Source: Roridomyces roridus (Eukaryota > Basidiomycota > Agaricomycetes > Agaricales > Mycenaceae). From it: a DNA stretch of 64,000 nucleotides. This document shows, piece by piece, positions 35,101-46,350 of this stretch (position 1 is the stretch's first letter; every line of letters begins with the position of its first letter). The stretch lies in NCBI GenBank assembly GCA_029378245.1, contig JARKIF010000016.1, forward strand, positions 620,001 through 684,000, given 5' to 3'. Under the pieces are notes generated by a model. It made no database searches, was not told where the DNA came from, and worked only from the letters and a program-made list of their open reading frames with translations. A program made the translations under genes and the position numbers.

Positions 35101-36014
35101 GTCTTTGTACCTTCACCCGACGGAGACTGGCTTTCGGACAAGAGCGTCTTGGAGTGTGAGGCAGAGATCAAACGAGCGGGCATCTCGGACCTCCTTCGGA
35201 TCGGCGATGTTGTTTGGGATATTGCCGTGGGCGACGAAGGCAACGTGGGGCGGTTGATCTGGGATGGGAGCTACCTCATCGTAAGTCTTTCTTCGGTACC
35301 ATCGTTCATGTTGGCTCACTTGCAATCAGGACCTCGATTACAAGTACTCTGCTGTCGGTGATTTGCCCCAATACCTGCCGACACTGGCGTTCTCTCCTTC
35401 GTATTTCCATCGCGTTATAAGGACGGGACCGGCTTCGATGAATCCTGTGGTTCATATCGACATATCACCTTGGGGACAGGAGATTGCTGCCAACCTGCAG
35501 CTCCTGCAGGACCGCGTTCGGACAGAGACGTAAGTATCCTTGGTGTTGTGCAATTCAGCAACATCTGATCGATTCATTTAGCCCTCAGGGTGCATTCCAC
35601 AATGTCGTTCGGTGGGTACACCGATCGTCGTTTGTCATCCGTGCGCCGACGAAACCGCGTGCGTCTGTTGGAGGCCGTCGACCGCCATCACCGCGGATCC
35701 CAATACCCGAGACGTCTGGCCTTTTCGTCGACCCAGGGTGGTATGGAACCATCGTAGTGGAGACTGAGGGGACCAATGAGGCGCTTGCGGACCTGCAGGA
35801 TCGGTGTCCGGGTGCGTTCCCGCCTCGTGCTGGAGGCCCGCCGACGGTTATGTTGAAAGAGGCGAGGGACGCAAAAAAGGTGTTCAAGATTCTCCGCGAG
35901 AAGAGGTGTGTACTTTTCACGAATCCCCCTGTAGAAGGTTACTCATCGTCTTGCTCTAGTCGCCCTGGTGAAATTTGGATACGGGCGGTTGGTCCGAAAG
36001 AAAGACTCTTCTGA
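32134..36014 (+). CDS. Large Pro-rich protein with an F-box-like helix region
   Basis: Model: 32134-33006, a 9-nt exon 33319-33327, 33378-34604, 34657-35280, 35330-35529, 35582-35905 and 35960-36014, giving 1103 residues. The first 700 residues are Pro/Ser/Arg-rich and disordered, with many PxxP stretches. Around residue 720 an F-box-like segment reads FPLASFVADAQLLALLLSYL then FWDWCALSAVTKDMR. The C-terminal 300 residues form a folded domain with LRVFVPSPDGDWLS, WDIAVGDEGNVGRLIWDG and GEIWIRAVGPKERLF that I do not recognise. An SCF ubiquitin-ligase adaptor is possible but unproven. The first intron (312 nt) is six times the local norm; the 9-nt exon is supported by phase and by Pro-rich coding sequence after it. 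Confidence 0.6.
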
Positions 36015-36412
36015 ACTTGCATTGTATCGTTATTTTCTTTCCGATCCACGTACTTATAGCGTCTCTTGACTCTGTGTTATCTCACCTGTTTGTTTAAGTA
36101 AGTACTTAGATTGATTGTACTCTCGGCACCGATAATCTAGCAAATGCCACGACTGAAATCCGCAGCTTCAAAAAGTCATTATAATGATACTACTTTCCAC
36201 CGTACATTCGCAACCCCGACTACCCGACATCTCCATCGACCGTCACAAACTAACTGATAAGCATGAAAGATTAAAAGGAGGGCGACGGGAAAAGGTATGT
36301 ATGGACACAACAAAATTAATGCAAAGGAGAATGAGAGGGGTAAGTGGCCAGTAGGTGGGTATCAAATCGTCACAAGGGTAGGTCGTAAAAAACAGTCTCT
36401 GAGATATTGTTC
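36015..36412. other. Convergent 3' flanks of the F-box-like and Rax1-like genes
   Basis: AT-richer sequence, probably 3' untranslated regions. No gene or repeat was seen. Confidence 0.4.
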
Positions 36413-37731
36413 CTATAGCCTGTGCCCCGGAACGGCCCAGAAGAGGAGGGTGAGGGCGACGACGAAGATGGTGACCAGGACGGTGACCCATATCGCACGA
36501 CCCAGCAAGAGTTTCTGGACGTATGGCTCGCGTATACGTAGTGTGCGGAAGGGCGTGGTCTCCGACTGCCCAAAAAAGACCATAATGGGGTCGAGCTCGT
36601 ATTGATGCGAGACAAGGAAGAGGACGGCGAGGGAGAATGGTATAAAGAGCTGAAACAAGAATTGAGCGTTAATTGAAGAGAAAAATAGGAGAAAACACAC
36701 GAAAAATCGTTTCGACTTGGGCTGTACGTCCAGGAAGATGAGGGAAAAACCAGCGGCCAACCCAATCCATAAGATGAGCAAGCCCGCGATGAGCCGTACG
36801 AGGGCGGAGACGGGGGTGAGATTGCCGAATGCTTTTGACCGCAAGAAACGCGGGAAGGCGTCCTGCTCCATGGCACGGAAGCAGTATTCCTTCTGGGCAT
36901 GAAAGATATCGGGGATCTGAGCCATTAGATTGAGCTCTGCGGCTGTCTTGGGCTCCTGCGTGGAGGTGAGAGGGAACGAGTGGATGCGCAGAGACGGCGG
37001 CAGGTATATCTCGTGGTTCTCCGTCGAGTTGACCGTGTTGGCTGCGGGGGATAGATAGCGGTAGAAGATGCGCTCAGCAGAGGCAATCAGGTTGAGCCGT
37101 GTTATGGCAGAGGAGCGGGGGATAATAGTCGGTGCTCGCGAGGCTCGCTTCATGGTGAAGAGCGTCGGCGTGCGGCCTAAACCGCTGACACCAAATGGTG
37201 AGGTGGATCGTGCACCCGAGTAAGGGTCGGGCGATGTGGATGCCACACGAGTGCCTGGGGAAACGGATGCTCCGCCAAACTTCTCGTCGACGTCGGCGAG
37301 ATTGCGCCTGTCCTGCTCGCTGAGCAACTCGTTCGTGCTCGCCGTGCTGCGTTTGGTCTCTGGGTTCATACCAACGACGGTGCCATAGATTGACCCCCGC
37401 CGACGAGCGTAATCCCAGTATTGGGGCCAGTCCTCCTTGATTGTGCGCCCTGATTTGCGAACATCCTTGAAGTATGCCCTGCACAGATTTTCGTGCTGCT
37501 GGACATCGAGCCAAAAGTCGAGAATGTCCTCTGCGCCTTCGCGTTGGAGGAAGAGACTGGGGAGCAAGATTGAGCAAGGGTGGCGAGCCGAAAATTGACG
37601 GCAACGACGTACTAGAACATGAAGAGATCGACGGGCGGACGCGTTCGTCGCGAGAGGACCTCTGTGAATGACGGGAGGCGGTTCTTGCGACTGCTAGCCC
37701 AGTCATCTTGCTGGCGTTGCTCGTCGTCCAT
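36413..37731 (-). CDS. RGS-domain membrane protein, Rax1-like
   Basis: Three exons (37731-37613, 37556-36701, 36649-36413) give 403 residues. An N-terminal RGS domain starts RLPSFTEVLSRRTRPPVDLF, continues LFLQREGAEDILDFWLDVQQHENLC, and resumes after a Ser-rich insert with the second RGS half (EIYLPPSLRI, FHAQKEYCFRAMEQDAFPRFLRSKAF). Three hydrophobic segments follow (ALVRLIAGLLILWIGLAAGFSL, LFIPFSLAVLFLV, WVTVLVTIFVVALTLLFW). This order matches Rax1 of yeasts, a plasma-membrane protein of bud-site or polarity control that works with Rax2. Whether the RGS part acts on a G-alpha protein is unknown. It is divergent from the mitochondrial uS4m gene, with 93 nt between ATGs. Confidence 0.8.
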
Positions 37732-37824
37732 GGCGATGGCGGCTAGAGGAGAAATCCACAAACGATGCACGTGCCAAACAGACAAATTCAATCGTAACCA
37801 GCTCCCGACTCTTCCACGTCCAGT

Positions 37825-38882
37825 ATGCGCGATGGCGGGCTCCTGAAAATTTCGCGGGCTCTGCCCCGCATGGTGGGCATATTTTCTACGTTATTCCGAG
37901 CTCAATTACCAACACATTCAACAGAGCTGGCACCCAAAAAATCTGTACAACCTCCATCTGCGAACCATAGACCCCAAGACCGACCACCGACGGGCCATTA
38001 CTTTCGGAGACAACAGCACACGCTCTCTCTTCCAGGAGCGATGGGTGTCCAAGACCGTCGTGCGCGCTTACCACGGGGACCACATAAACGAGAAGATCTT
38101 CAAGCAGTGGTATCTGCCCGATTACCTTCCGGATGTCCGTCCACGGCGCAAGGTATTCGGGGACGACAAAGGCTCGCTGCAGGAGTTTGCAAAGAGGAGG
38201 AAGAGAGAGAAGGAGCAGGAGGAGGAGGAGCAGGCCAAGGGACTCGCGCCCATTGGCAGTTTGATGTTCGCCGAGGTCGAGCGGAGGCTCGACGTGCTCA
38301 TTTTCCGGAGCTGCTTTGCCCCGAGCGTGTACGAGGCCAGGCGGCTGGTTGTACACGGAAACGTGCTGCTCAATGGCAAGCGGGTGAGTGGTTCCAAACA
38401 CTTTTTTTTTCCCTTGCTTAACTGTTATATAGCATTATAACGCCAACACGCGGCTAGCGCCTGGGGACATGTTCTCCGTCAAACCCTCAGCCATGAAGCT
38501 GCTGCGACCACAGCAAGAGGAAGGTAAATCGGACAACGTTGTCGCCCGGCCCGATGCACCTCCCGACTTGACGCCATTCAATCTCCCTTTCTACGCGAGC
38601 CCGTGGCTATTCGTCCCAGCGTATCTCGAGGTCTCCTTCCAGACGTGCTCAGCTATATACGTGCGACATCCCACCGCCCGGCCGCAGTACTCTGAAATTC
38701 CGACACCTTATGGCGCTGACGGAGAGGTCATCCGGCATGCATGGGAGTGGTACATGCAGAACCGGCCTAGGAAGAGGACGGAGAGTCAGTGGTCAAAGAC
38801 GCCGGACGATAGGCTGAAGAGGCAGATGGAGGAGATCAGACTGGGCAGAAACAGTCTGAAGTTGGCCACGTCGGGCGTGTAA
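37825..38882 (+). CDS. Mitochondrial small-subunit ribosomal protein uS4m (Nam9-like)
   Basis: Exons 37825-37872, 37925-38383 and 38433-38882 give 318 residues. The N-terminus (MRDGGLLKISRALPRMSWHPKNLYNL) is basic and typical of fungal uS4m. The S4 RNA-binding domain is plain: RRLDVLIFRSCFAPSVYEAR then LVVHGNVLLNGKR, where the domain surrounds the Arg/Gly-rich loop. A Glu/Lys-rich insert at about residues 100-120 and a long fungal C-terminal extension follow. The protein binds 16S-type rRNA in the mitochondrial ribosome. The short first exon was chosen because only it places HPKNLYNLHLR in frame. Confidence 0.88.
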
Positions 38883-39067
38883 ACAAAATTATTTTATGAA
38901 TGGCATAATGTCTCGAGCGAACGAACCAGCGGGACTTCAAGGGACGAGATGCAGCCCACGTATTAACCAATTCGATAAGTTAAATAAATAGATAGCAAAG
39001 GTAGCGAGTGTGCAGATGTAGAGAGCGTGGCAATGCATGAATGACGAACGGGAACCCAAGCAGAAAG

Positions 39068-39553
39068 TTATACGGCCAGAGAAATAACGTGCAGGACCAC
39101 ACTCGCGAAGAGCATCCCTCCAAGTAGGACCGGTGCAGCCCCACTCCTTGTCGTAGAAACACCGCCAGACGTAGCCGTGCTGGCTGGCACTTTACTCGTG
39201 ACTGTAGCGATCTGGTCCTGGGAATCCACGCAAGTCGTGATGATACTCTCCCCAGAGGCTGTAGAGTTGAAGTACGTTGAGACGCAGCCAGCCCAACGAG
39301 CGCTAGTGGAGTCGGCTGAGCCAGAGCCATCGTCGGGGGTGAAGCCCGTGCCGTTGTTGTATGCACAAGCGGGAATGGCGCTGTCGGGGAGGGAGAGCTG
39401 GACGCCGCCGAATCGAGTGCAGCAGGCTGTCAAGGCAGACAGACTGTTGGCCCAGCATCCTAGTGTGAAAGTATGAGTCGATGGAAGAAGGAATATTCCA
39501 AGGTGATGCTCACCCGGGGGATTTGAGGGGACTGTGGTCGTGGCGTTGCTCAT
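39068..39553 (-). CDS. Small Cys-containing protein with C-terminal hydrophobic anchor
   Basis: One intron separates a 14-codon first exon (MSNATTTVPSNPPG) from the main exon, with the junction at about 39461-39516. The mature sequence has CWANSLSALTACCTRFGGV, a second Cys cluster (ACAYNNGTGF, AGCVSTYFN, TTCVDSQ), a Ser/Thr-rich stalk and a final hydrophobic segment PVLLGGMLFASVVLHVISLAV. This is the layout of a GPI- or tail-anchored surface protein, yet no N-terminal signal peptide is visible in this model, so an upstream first exon may be missing. No family was recognised. Confidence 0.55.
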   Translation of the reverse strand: MSNATTTVPSNPPGEHHLGIFLLPSTHTFTLGCWANSLSALTACCTRFGGVQLSLPDSAIPACAYNNGTGFTPDDGSGSADSTSARWAGCVSTYFNSTASGESIITTCVDSQDQIATVTSKVPASTATSGGVSTTRSGAAPVLLGGMLFASVVLHVISLAV

Positions 39554-39854
39554 GGTGGATTATCCCAAGGCCGTGTCCGGGCGCTTATGTATAGGGGATG
39601 TCGGAGTACCGACCCTTGACTTTTCCCCTTGGGTTTTAGAGCGCCAGATGCCAGGAGAGATACCCCTCGATCTTTTCCCTGAAGACCTAACGTTTCTTGA
39701 AGGGATCCGACGGCCGTTGAGAGCCTGAATATTTAATCTTGGGCCTTCATTAATATGCACCATGTCGTAGGCTTAGCACAAGGTGTCGAGTTGGATGGTG
39801 GCCGCGAAAGACAGAGTTCGATGTGTGTACGTAAACAACCAACGACACACTCCC
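39554..39854. promoter_or_regulatory. Divergent promoter between the surface-protein gene and NDUFA2
   Basis: Nothing beyond short AT-rich stretches was seen. Confidence 0.35.
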
Positions 39855-40231
39855 ATGTCCTTCTCGAAAGCCTTTTCGCCCGCCTTGCGGGAAATACGGA
39901 TCCTGTGCTCGCAAACGGGCGCTGCTTCTGCCGGGACACGGTCTATCTCCCGCTCGGCGCCTCTGTCTTTGGCTCACGTGTATCCAGGCAATTCATCACC
40001 TCAAAATACCCCGCCATTAAGCAACACAATCCTGACCTGCCCGTCCTCATAAGAGAGGCTAGTGGGACCCCTGCGCGTGTATTTGCTCGGTTTGGTGCGT
40101 GCCCTCTCTCTCATGTGGGAGTTGTGGGCTGATTGCTAGCAATAGAGATGGGAGTGGAGAAACACGTCGAGTTGGACAACCTGTCCGCGAAGGACGTCGA
40201 ATCCAAAGTCGCTGCGCTGCTTGGCTCATAG
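39855..40231 (+). CDS. NADH:ubiquinone oxidoreductase subunit NDUFA2 (B8, 10.5 kDa)
   Basis: Exons 39855-39940, 39988-40094 and 40146-40231 give 92 residues. The protein reads SPALREIRILCSQTGAASAG, then FITSKYPAIKQHNPDLPVLI and REASGTPARVFARFE. This is the thioredoxin-like NDUFA2 subunit of the matrix arm of mitochondrial complex I. Length matches the family (90-100 residues). It is an accessory subunit needed for assembly and not directly for catalysis. Expression would be constitutive in an obligate aerobe. Confidence 0.92.
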
Positions 40232-40990
40232 CGCTCGAACCCTGGACTTTTGTATCGCTCTCAAATTGTACAGGAACTCCATAATCGAATTGCATAGACC
40301 AGGACTAGGCGTCTCCACCGCCGCGATTCGGAGTGTTCTGTCTCTCGCGTCGTGCAAGCGTTCCGCCGATCCGTACTTGGCCAGACTGGTCCGAGTAATC
40401 CTACCTCAGGGCTACTGGGTTGAATTGCGACTTGGAAGCTCTCTAGCGTCCTGGAATGGCCAATTCACTCCCGTGTACGGACTGGTATGGCTGCAACACG
40501 GGTGGAATTAGATGGCTCACTATAGCGTACCCATCTTCGCTTTGCAATCTCTCCGAGCACATTCTCATACCCTTTCACATTGTCGGTTAGGAAGTCTTCC
40601 CGGCCGACAGTACATATGGTAATTGATATACCGCCGCCATGTGCCGCCTGGCCTCTGCAGACATCGGCAACGTTGCGGGATCATGGCACCGTCGGAGTAA
40701 GACGGGATTCGGGCCAAAGATGGGCCTGTAAACCACTGCAATCGCCGCACTGCATCGGCTGGCTATCGGACTTAGGGAAATTTGACAGTCTTTTGAGAAT
40801 TTTTATGCAGTTCTTCTGGGATCTCTGCATGCTCGGCACTCACGTCGAGGCACATGTTTTTTTCTAGCAATTTTAGCAATTTTTTGCGGTGTAGAGTAAG
40901 ACGAGAAATATGATTGGATGAGAGATTCACATGCCGAATAAATTTGCCCGGGTGCCAGCGTGACACAGGCTTTTCGTCAACTTGACCTCC
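40232..40990. promoter_or_regulatory. Intergenic upstream of aconitase
   Basis: No supported gene. A T-rich stretch at about 40855-40885 and scattered short frames only. Confidence 0.4.
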
Positions 40991-43914
40991 ATGTTCAACC
41001 TCTCTGCAGGCGCCGTGCGCGCCCTGCAGCGGATGGCCGCAGGCATGGCCACCGCTGCACCCAGAATCGGCGACACCAAAGTGCCCATGTCACTCCTCGA
41101 GAAGGGAGCGTACATAAACTACCAGCGCATCGAGGACAATCTTGTCATTGTCCGTGACAGGTCTGTCCCTCTTTTCTCTCTTTTCGACGTGGACTGAGCG
41201 CGTCGTAGGCTGCAGCGTCCGTTGACGCTGTCGGAGAAGATCCTGTACGGCCATTTGGACGATCCTCATGGCCAGGACATCGAGCGCGGTGTGAGCTACC
41301 TGAAGCTCCGTCCCGACGTAGGTCTTTTCTTATTATCATGAGGCACCACTGACAGGCGTTTTCCAGCGAGTTGCCTGCCAGGATGCCACGGCTCAAGTAC
41401 GTTCTCGACGCGTCTTGTAGTCCTCGCTATCTGACGTCATTTTTTCTCTCGTCCAGATGGCCCTCTTGCAATTCATGTCGGCGGGGATGCCCACGGCGGC
41501 GGTTCCCACCACCGTTCACTGTGACCATCTTATCGAGGCCCAGGTTGGCGGTGTCAAGGATGTGGCTCGCGCCAACGAGATCAACAAGGAGGTTTACGAC
41601 TTTTTGGCCACGGCTACCGCCAAGGTGCTTTCCTTCACGCTCCATAGACCTCGGCCGCTCATTTAACTGCAGTACGGACTCGGTTTCTGGAAACCCGGCT
41701 CTGGTATCATTCACCAAATCATCCTCGAAAACTATGCCTTCCCTGGTGGACTCATGATTGGTACCGACTCGCATACGCCCAATGCTGGTGGTCTCGGAAT
41801 GATTGCTTGCGGTGTCGGAGGTGCTGACGCCGTCGACGTTATGGCTGACATTCCTTGGGAGCTCAAGTGCCCCAAGGTCATCGGTGTTAATCTTACTGGC
41901 AAAATCAGCGGCTGGACGACTCCCAAAGGCGCGTCTTTTTCTTTTTGTTCCGCTACTGCCGCTGACAGTCCGCTCAGACGTCATTCTGAAGGTTGCTGGT
42001 ATCCTCACGGTCAAGGGTGGAACTGGTGCGATCGTCGAGTACAAGGGCCCTGGTGTCGAGTCGCTCTCCTGCACGGGTATGGCCACCATCTGCAACATGG
42101 GTGCTGAAATCGGAGCCACGACGTCCATGTTCCCCTTCAACAACCGCATGGTCGACTACTTGAACGCCACCAAGCGCCAGGACATTGCCAAATACGCTGC
42201 CCAATTCGCCCACAACCTCAAGGCCGACGAGGGTGCCGATTACGACCAGGTCATCGAAATCGTGCGTATCTGTTCTTTTCTCCTCGACAATGGACACGGA
42301 TTAACCACTGCTCTCCAGAACCTCTCTGAGCTCGAGCCCCACATCAACGGCCCTTTCACCCCCGATCTTGCCACTCCCATCTCCAAGTTTGCGTCCGAGG
42401 TCAAGAAGAACGGCTGGCCCGATGAACTCAAGGTCGCTCTTATCGGCTCGTGCACCAACTCTTCGTACGAGGACATGTCGCGTTCTGCTTCCATCGCTCG
42501 CGAGGCTTCGGAGCACGGTCTTGACGTCACGAGCAAGTTTACCATCACCCCCGGATCGGAGCAAGTCCGTGCTACCATTGAGCGCGACGGACAGATTGGC
42601 GCCTTTGAAAAGGTCGGCGGTGTCGTTCTCGCCAACGCCTGTGGCCCTTGCATTGGTCAGTGGGACCGTCGGGATGTCGAGAAGGGTGTTGCCAACTCCA
42701 GTGAGTGTTCTGGATCCTTACATCTTGACGCGCATTAATGTGGCTCCAGTCATCACCTCGTACAACCGTAACTTCACCGGACGTAACGACGCCAACCCCG
42801 CCACGCACGCCTTTGTCGCCTCCCCGGATATTGTCACCGCTATGGCTTTCAGCGGCAGCCTCTCATTCAACCCCCTCACGGACTCGCTCACCGGCGCTGA
42901 CGGCAAGCCTTTCAAGTTCTCCGACCCTACCGGCAACGAGCTTCCCCCCCGCGGTTACGACCCCGGCCAGGACACCTTCCAGCCTCCCCCTGAGGACCGT
43001 GCCAGCGTTCAGGTCGCCGTTGACCCGAAGAGCGACCGTCTCCAGCTGCTCAAGCCCTTCCAGCCCTTCTCCGGTGAGCCCAAGGACCTGCCCATCCTCA
43101 TCAAGGTCAAGGGCAAGTGCAGTGCGTATTCGACAACCCTTTGCTGTCGGACTTGCTACTTACGACTGCGCTAATTTAGCGACCGACCATATCAGTGCGG
43201 GTGGACCCTGGCTCAAATACCGCGGACATCTCGAAAACATCTCGCGTGCGTGCCATGTTTTAATGTTTTGTCTTACGACACCTAACACGAGGTTCTCCTT
43301 TTACAGAGAACTGCCTGATCGGTGCTATCAACTCGGAGAACGGCGAGGCGAACAAGGTCAAGAACCAGCTTACGGGCTCCTGGGGAGGTGTTCCCCAGGT
43401 TGCCGCTGAGTACCGCGAGAAGGGCGTCAAGTGGGTCGTCATCGGTGACCACAACTACGGCGAGGGTTCGTCTCGGGAGCACGCTGCGTTGGAGCCTCGT
43501 TTCCTCGGAGGTCTTGCCATCATTGTCCGCTCGTTTGCGCGTATCCACGAGACCAACTTGAAGAAGCAGGGCATGCTTGCTCTGACGTTCGCGGACCCGG
43601 CCGACTATGACAAGATTCAGCCCAGCGACCGTGTTGACATCGAGGGTCTTGATTCGTTTGCTCCTGGCAAGAACTTGACTCTTTCTGTCAAGCATGCGGA
43701 CGGAAGCAAGGAGGTATGCACTCGTTTTTTTCTATTCTTGTTTGGGGTATTGATGGTTATTAGAACATTTCCCTTGCACACTCGTTCAACGAGGGCCAGA
43801 TCGCGTGGTTCCGTGCAGGCTCTGCTCTCAACTTGGTGAGTTGATCCATGGCTTCCGGAGGTTGGATGACTGACTTTGATTCCATAGATGGCGTCCAAGG
43901 CGAAGGGGCAATAG
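40991..43914 (+). CDS. ACO1: Aconitate hydratase, mitochondrial
   Basis: A multi-exon gene of about 780 codons. After a short basic, probably mitochondrial leader ([19 protein letters not shown]), the aconitase sequence is continuous: [65 protein letters not shown], the cluster Cys in [12 protein letters not shown] and the Cys pair in [10 protein letters not shown]. The fourth domain includes [17 protein letters not shown] and [14 protein letters not shown]. The enzyme interconverts citrate and isocitrate in the TCA cycle, using a [4Fe-4S] cluster held by the three Cys. No break was seen. The extra ATG-like codons upstream of 40991 were not used because they are not ATG. Confidence 0.95.
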
Positions 43915-44075
43915 ACGAAGCAGACGATTGCTGCTATCATTAGCATATGCACTTATTCCTTCTTTGTTTTTTTATTTGTTTTCGTTCCTCACTCGCTCCA
44001 TGTAACGAGCCAAAAGTGTAATGACCACGGAAAATAATGACTGCATTTCATCTCCATACATAACACAAGCGCTCC

Positions 44076-45795
44076 TTAGGAAGTAAATAAACTCGGGCTA
44101 GCTGCGATTTCAGCGAGGAAGATTTTGGTTTCGGCTAGGATGATGAGGCGGCCTGGGCCTGCAAATGCCTGTGGACGCAGATGAGTGATGATTCCACGGT
44201 TAGCTGGCTTGAACTCACCATGTTCGCCGATACCGTTCCGAGGAAGAATTTGCCGATGAGGAGTCCGTCGCTATTCCAGACCTAACCTCGGCGTCAGACA
44301 TGCGCGTTTTTCCGAGGTGAACAGCTGCTCACTTGGACGCCATCGCCACAGCCAGCAAAAACGTTACCGTTGGTGTCGACCTGTGAAGCGGGTGTTTGAA
44401 TGGATCAAATGGGAGACGAATGTATCTACTTGAACACCGTCGGGGACGCCAGAGTCGGCGAAAGCAAAGATGCGACGGTTGTTGAAGGCTTGCGTTTTTG
44501 GGTCTACATCATACGCGTAGCTATGCCGGGTGAGATGGATACAGAGGGGGGAAGGAGGGGGACTTGCATCGTGGCGGGCTCCGTCGAGTTGTTGCCCAAA
44601 AAGCCGGAAGTCGCTAGGAAGATATACACACATTAAGACTTAGGTCAAGAGGTGGACGGAGCCGGTTCTTACATCCAGTGTCCGTGACATATGCCGTCTT
44701 TCCGTCGCCGGTGAAGGCGATGCCGTTGCATTTGTCAAAGTCTGTAGCGACGACGCGGACGGCGCGCGTGTCTGGATCGAGCCTGTACACTTGATTCGGC
44801 ATGAGAGGGAGAGGACGGAAGTGGTTCAGCCAGCCATAACTGTGGATATGTCAGTATGAGGATGATGATAGGAACAGTGGACTTGCACAGTGTCGGTGAA
44901 AAAGATCTTGCCACTCGGATGAATCTTGATGTCGTTGAGAGAATTAAATTGTCTCCCGAAGAAATTATCCAAGAGGACTGTCGTGTTCAGAGAAACGGGG
45001 TCCACAAGCACGATAGATGGAGGTAGATTTCCACGGCCAGAAGTGATCAAAAGCAGGTCCCCCCGGAAGGGGCCAGTCCCGCCGTTGGTCATTTGTACAG
45101 TATCCGGAAGATTCAACTGCGTTGCGTTAGCCCGGTTTATCGAAATCAAGCAACTGCAAACCTCTGTTATGGGAATCTCGATGGGCTTCCCAGTGAGTTT
45201 CGCCGGGAGATCCTTGAGGTTAATTCTGCCCACTCGATTGTTGTGGTTGATATCGCTCATGCCCAAGGCACCACCGTCGTTACTGGCGAACGTAACAGCG
45301 TCCATCTTGGGGTCATAGATGGGTGCTTCATGTGCAAAAGCAAACGTGGCGTTCGACGCAATCTTGTCAATCATGGTTAAGTTGGGATAGAGTTTAGAGA
45401 GGGGAACGCGCACTTGGGTAATGCTGGGTGAGCCGCCAAGGATCTGCAGAAAGGACGGATCGAATATCTGGAAAAAGGGAGGTTCGGTCCCAGTGGGGTT
45501 GAATCCAGCATCAAATGAATTGTTGCGGAAAATGGCGTTCGGCCCCATGGCCGCAAAGGACGCCGGATCCACCAGCTAGATAATCAACGCATTGCTACAA
45601 GGGTGGCCCAGATCTGCTCACAACTGATTGCGGGGGTAAAGAGGCGGCATCGTCTCTCGACGACAGTGGATCCTTGGCGAGAGAAAAGGCAATATACGCC
45701 AAAAAACACACAGAGATGGAGACAGTGGCTGAGAGCATGCTTTTAGATGGGCGGGATTGTGGAACAGGCTTGGGGTCCTTCGGAGCTTTTTCCAT
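44076..45795 (-). CDS. SMP-30/gluconolactonase-type membrane-anchored lactonase
   Basis: About seven exons. The N-terminus has a single hydrophobic segment (MLSATVSISVCFLAYIAFSL) preceded by a basic stretch, suggesting a type II anchor or uncleaved signal. The body is a six-bladed propeller of the SMP-30/lactonohydrolase family: NDGGALGMSDINHNNRVGRI, NSLNDIKIHPSGKIFFTDTYG, KCNGIAFTGDGKTAYVTDT, SGVPDGVQVDTNGNVFAGCG and a last strand ending GRLIILAETKIFLAEI. The metal-binding Asp and Asn positions typical of the family appear present. Fungal relatives open aldonate lactones such as gluconolactone. The exact substrate is unknown. It is convergent with aconitase. Confidence 0.78.
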
Positions 45796-46350
45796 CCTTT
45801 AAGATCAAGGAGTGAGCTTCTGCGCCCAGTCACATTGTAGCTTCAGAACCTTGAGAAAGATTCGAATGACGTCTGAGAATTCAACGCCTGTGGGAACAGC
45901 CATTGATGAGCCTCTAGCCCGCGCGATCCTCTTACCGGTCCACTCAGATTGTCGCTCTTGCCCAGTTGGCCAGAGATGAGTCCAAGAAAGCCCCAAGATT
46001 TGTAGGTCGGTGTGGTAGCTCCCGACAAAAGTTTCCTTTTTCGGCCTTTTGGCCTTCGCACAACCTGCCAACAACGATCATGTGCCTTCGCATTCTCTCT
46101 CTGGACACCATGCATTCTCAGCCTCGTTTTTCTATTTTTTCTCTCGGAACCCGCGGGACATGTGGATTCATAAATGCGGCTTCGTCACTTTTTAAACTCT
46201 TCCAGGGCAGACAACACTCGGTATCAGCAATGAGATACTACTAGGCCGATCCACTTCCTGATGCATCTCCAACCGGCACAGGCCAGGCCAGAGCTTCCGA
46301 TATTTAAACCCGACGATGGTCGATTCCTTGCGAATCCCTAACCTGCCCCA
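45796..46350. promoter_or_regulatory. Divergent promoter between the lactonase and the desaturase
   Basis: An ATTTAAA element near 46300 may serve the desaturase gene. No gene was seen. Confidence 0.4.
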
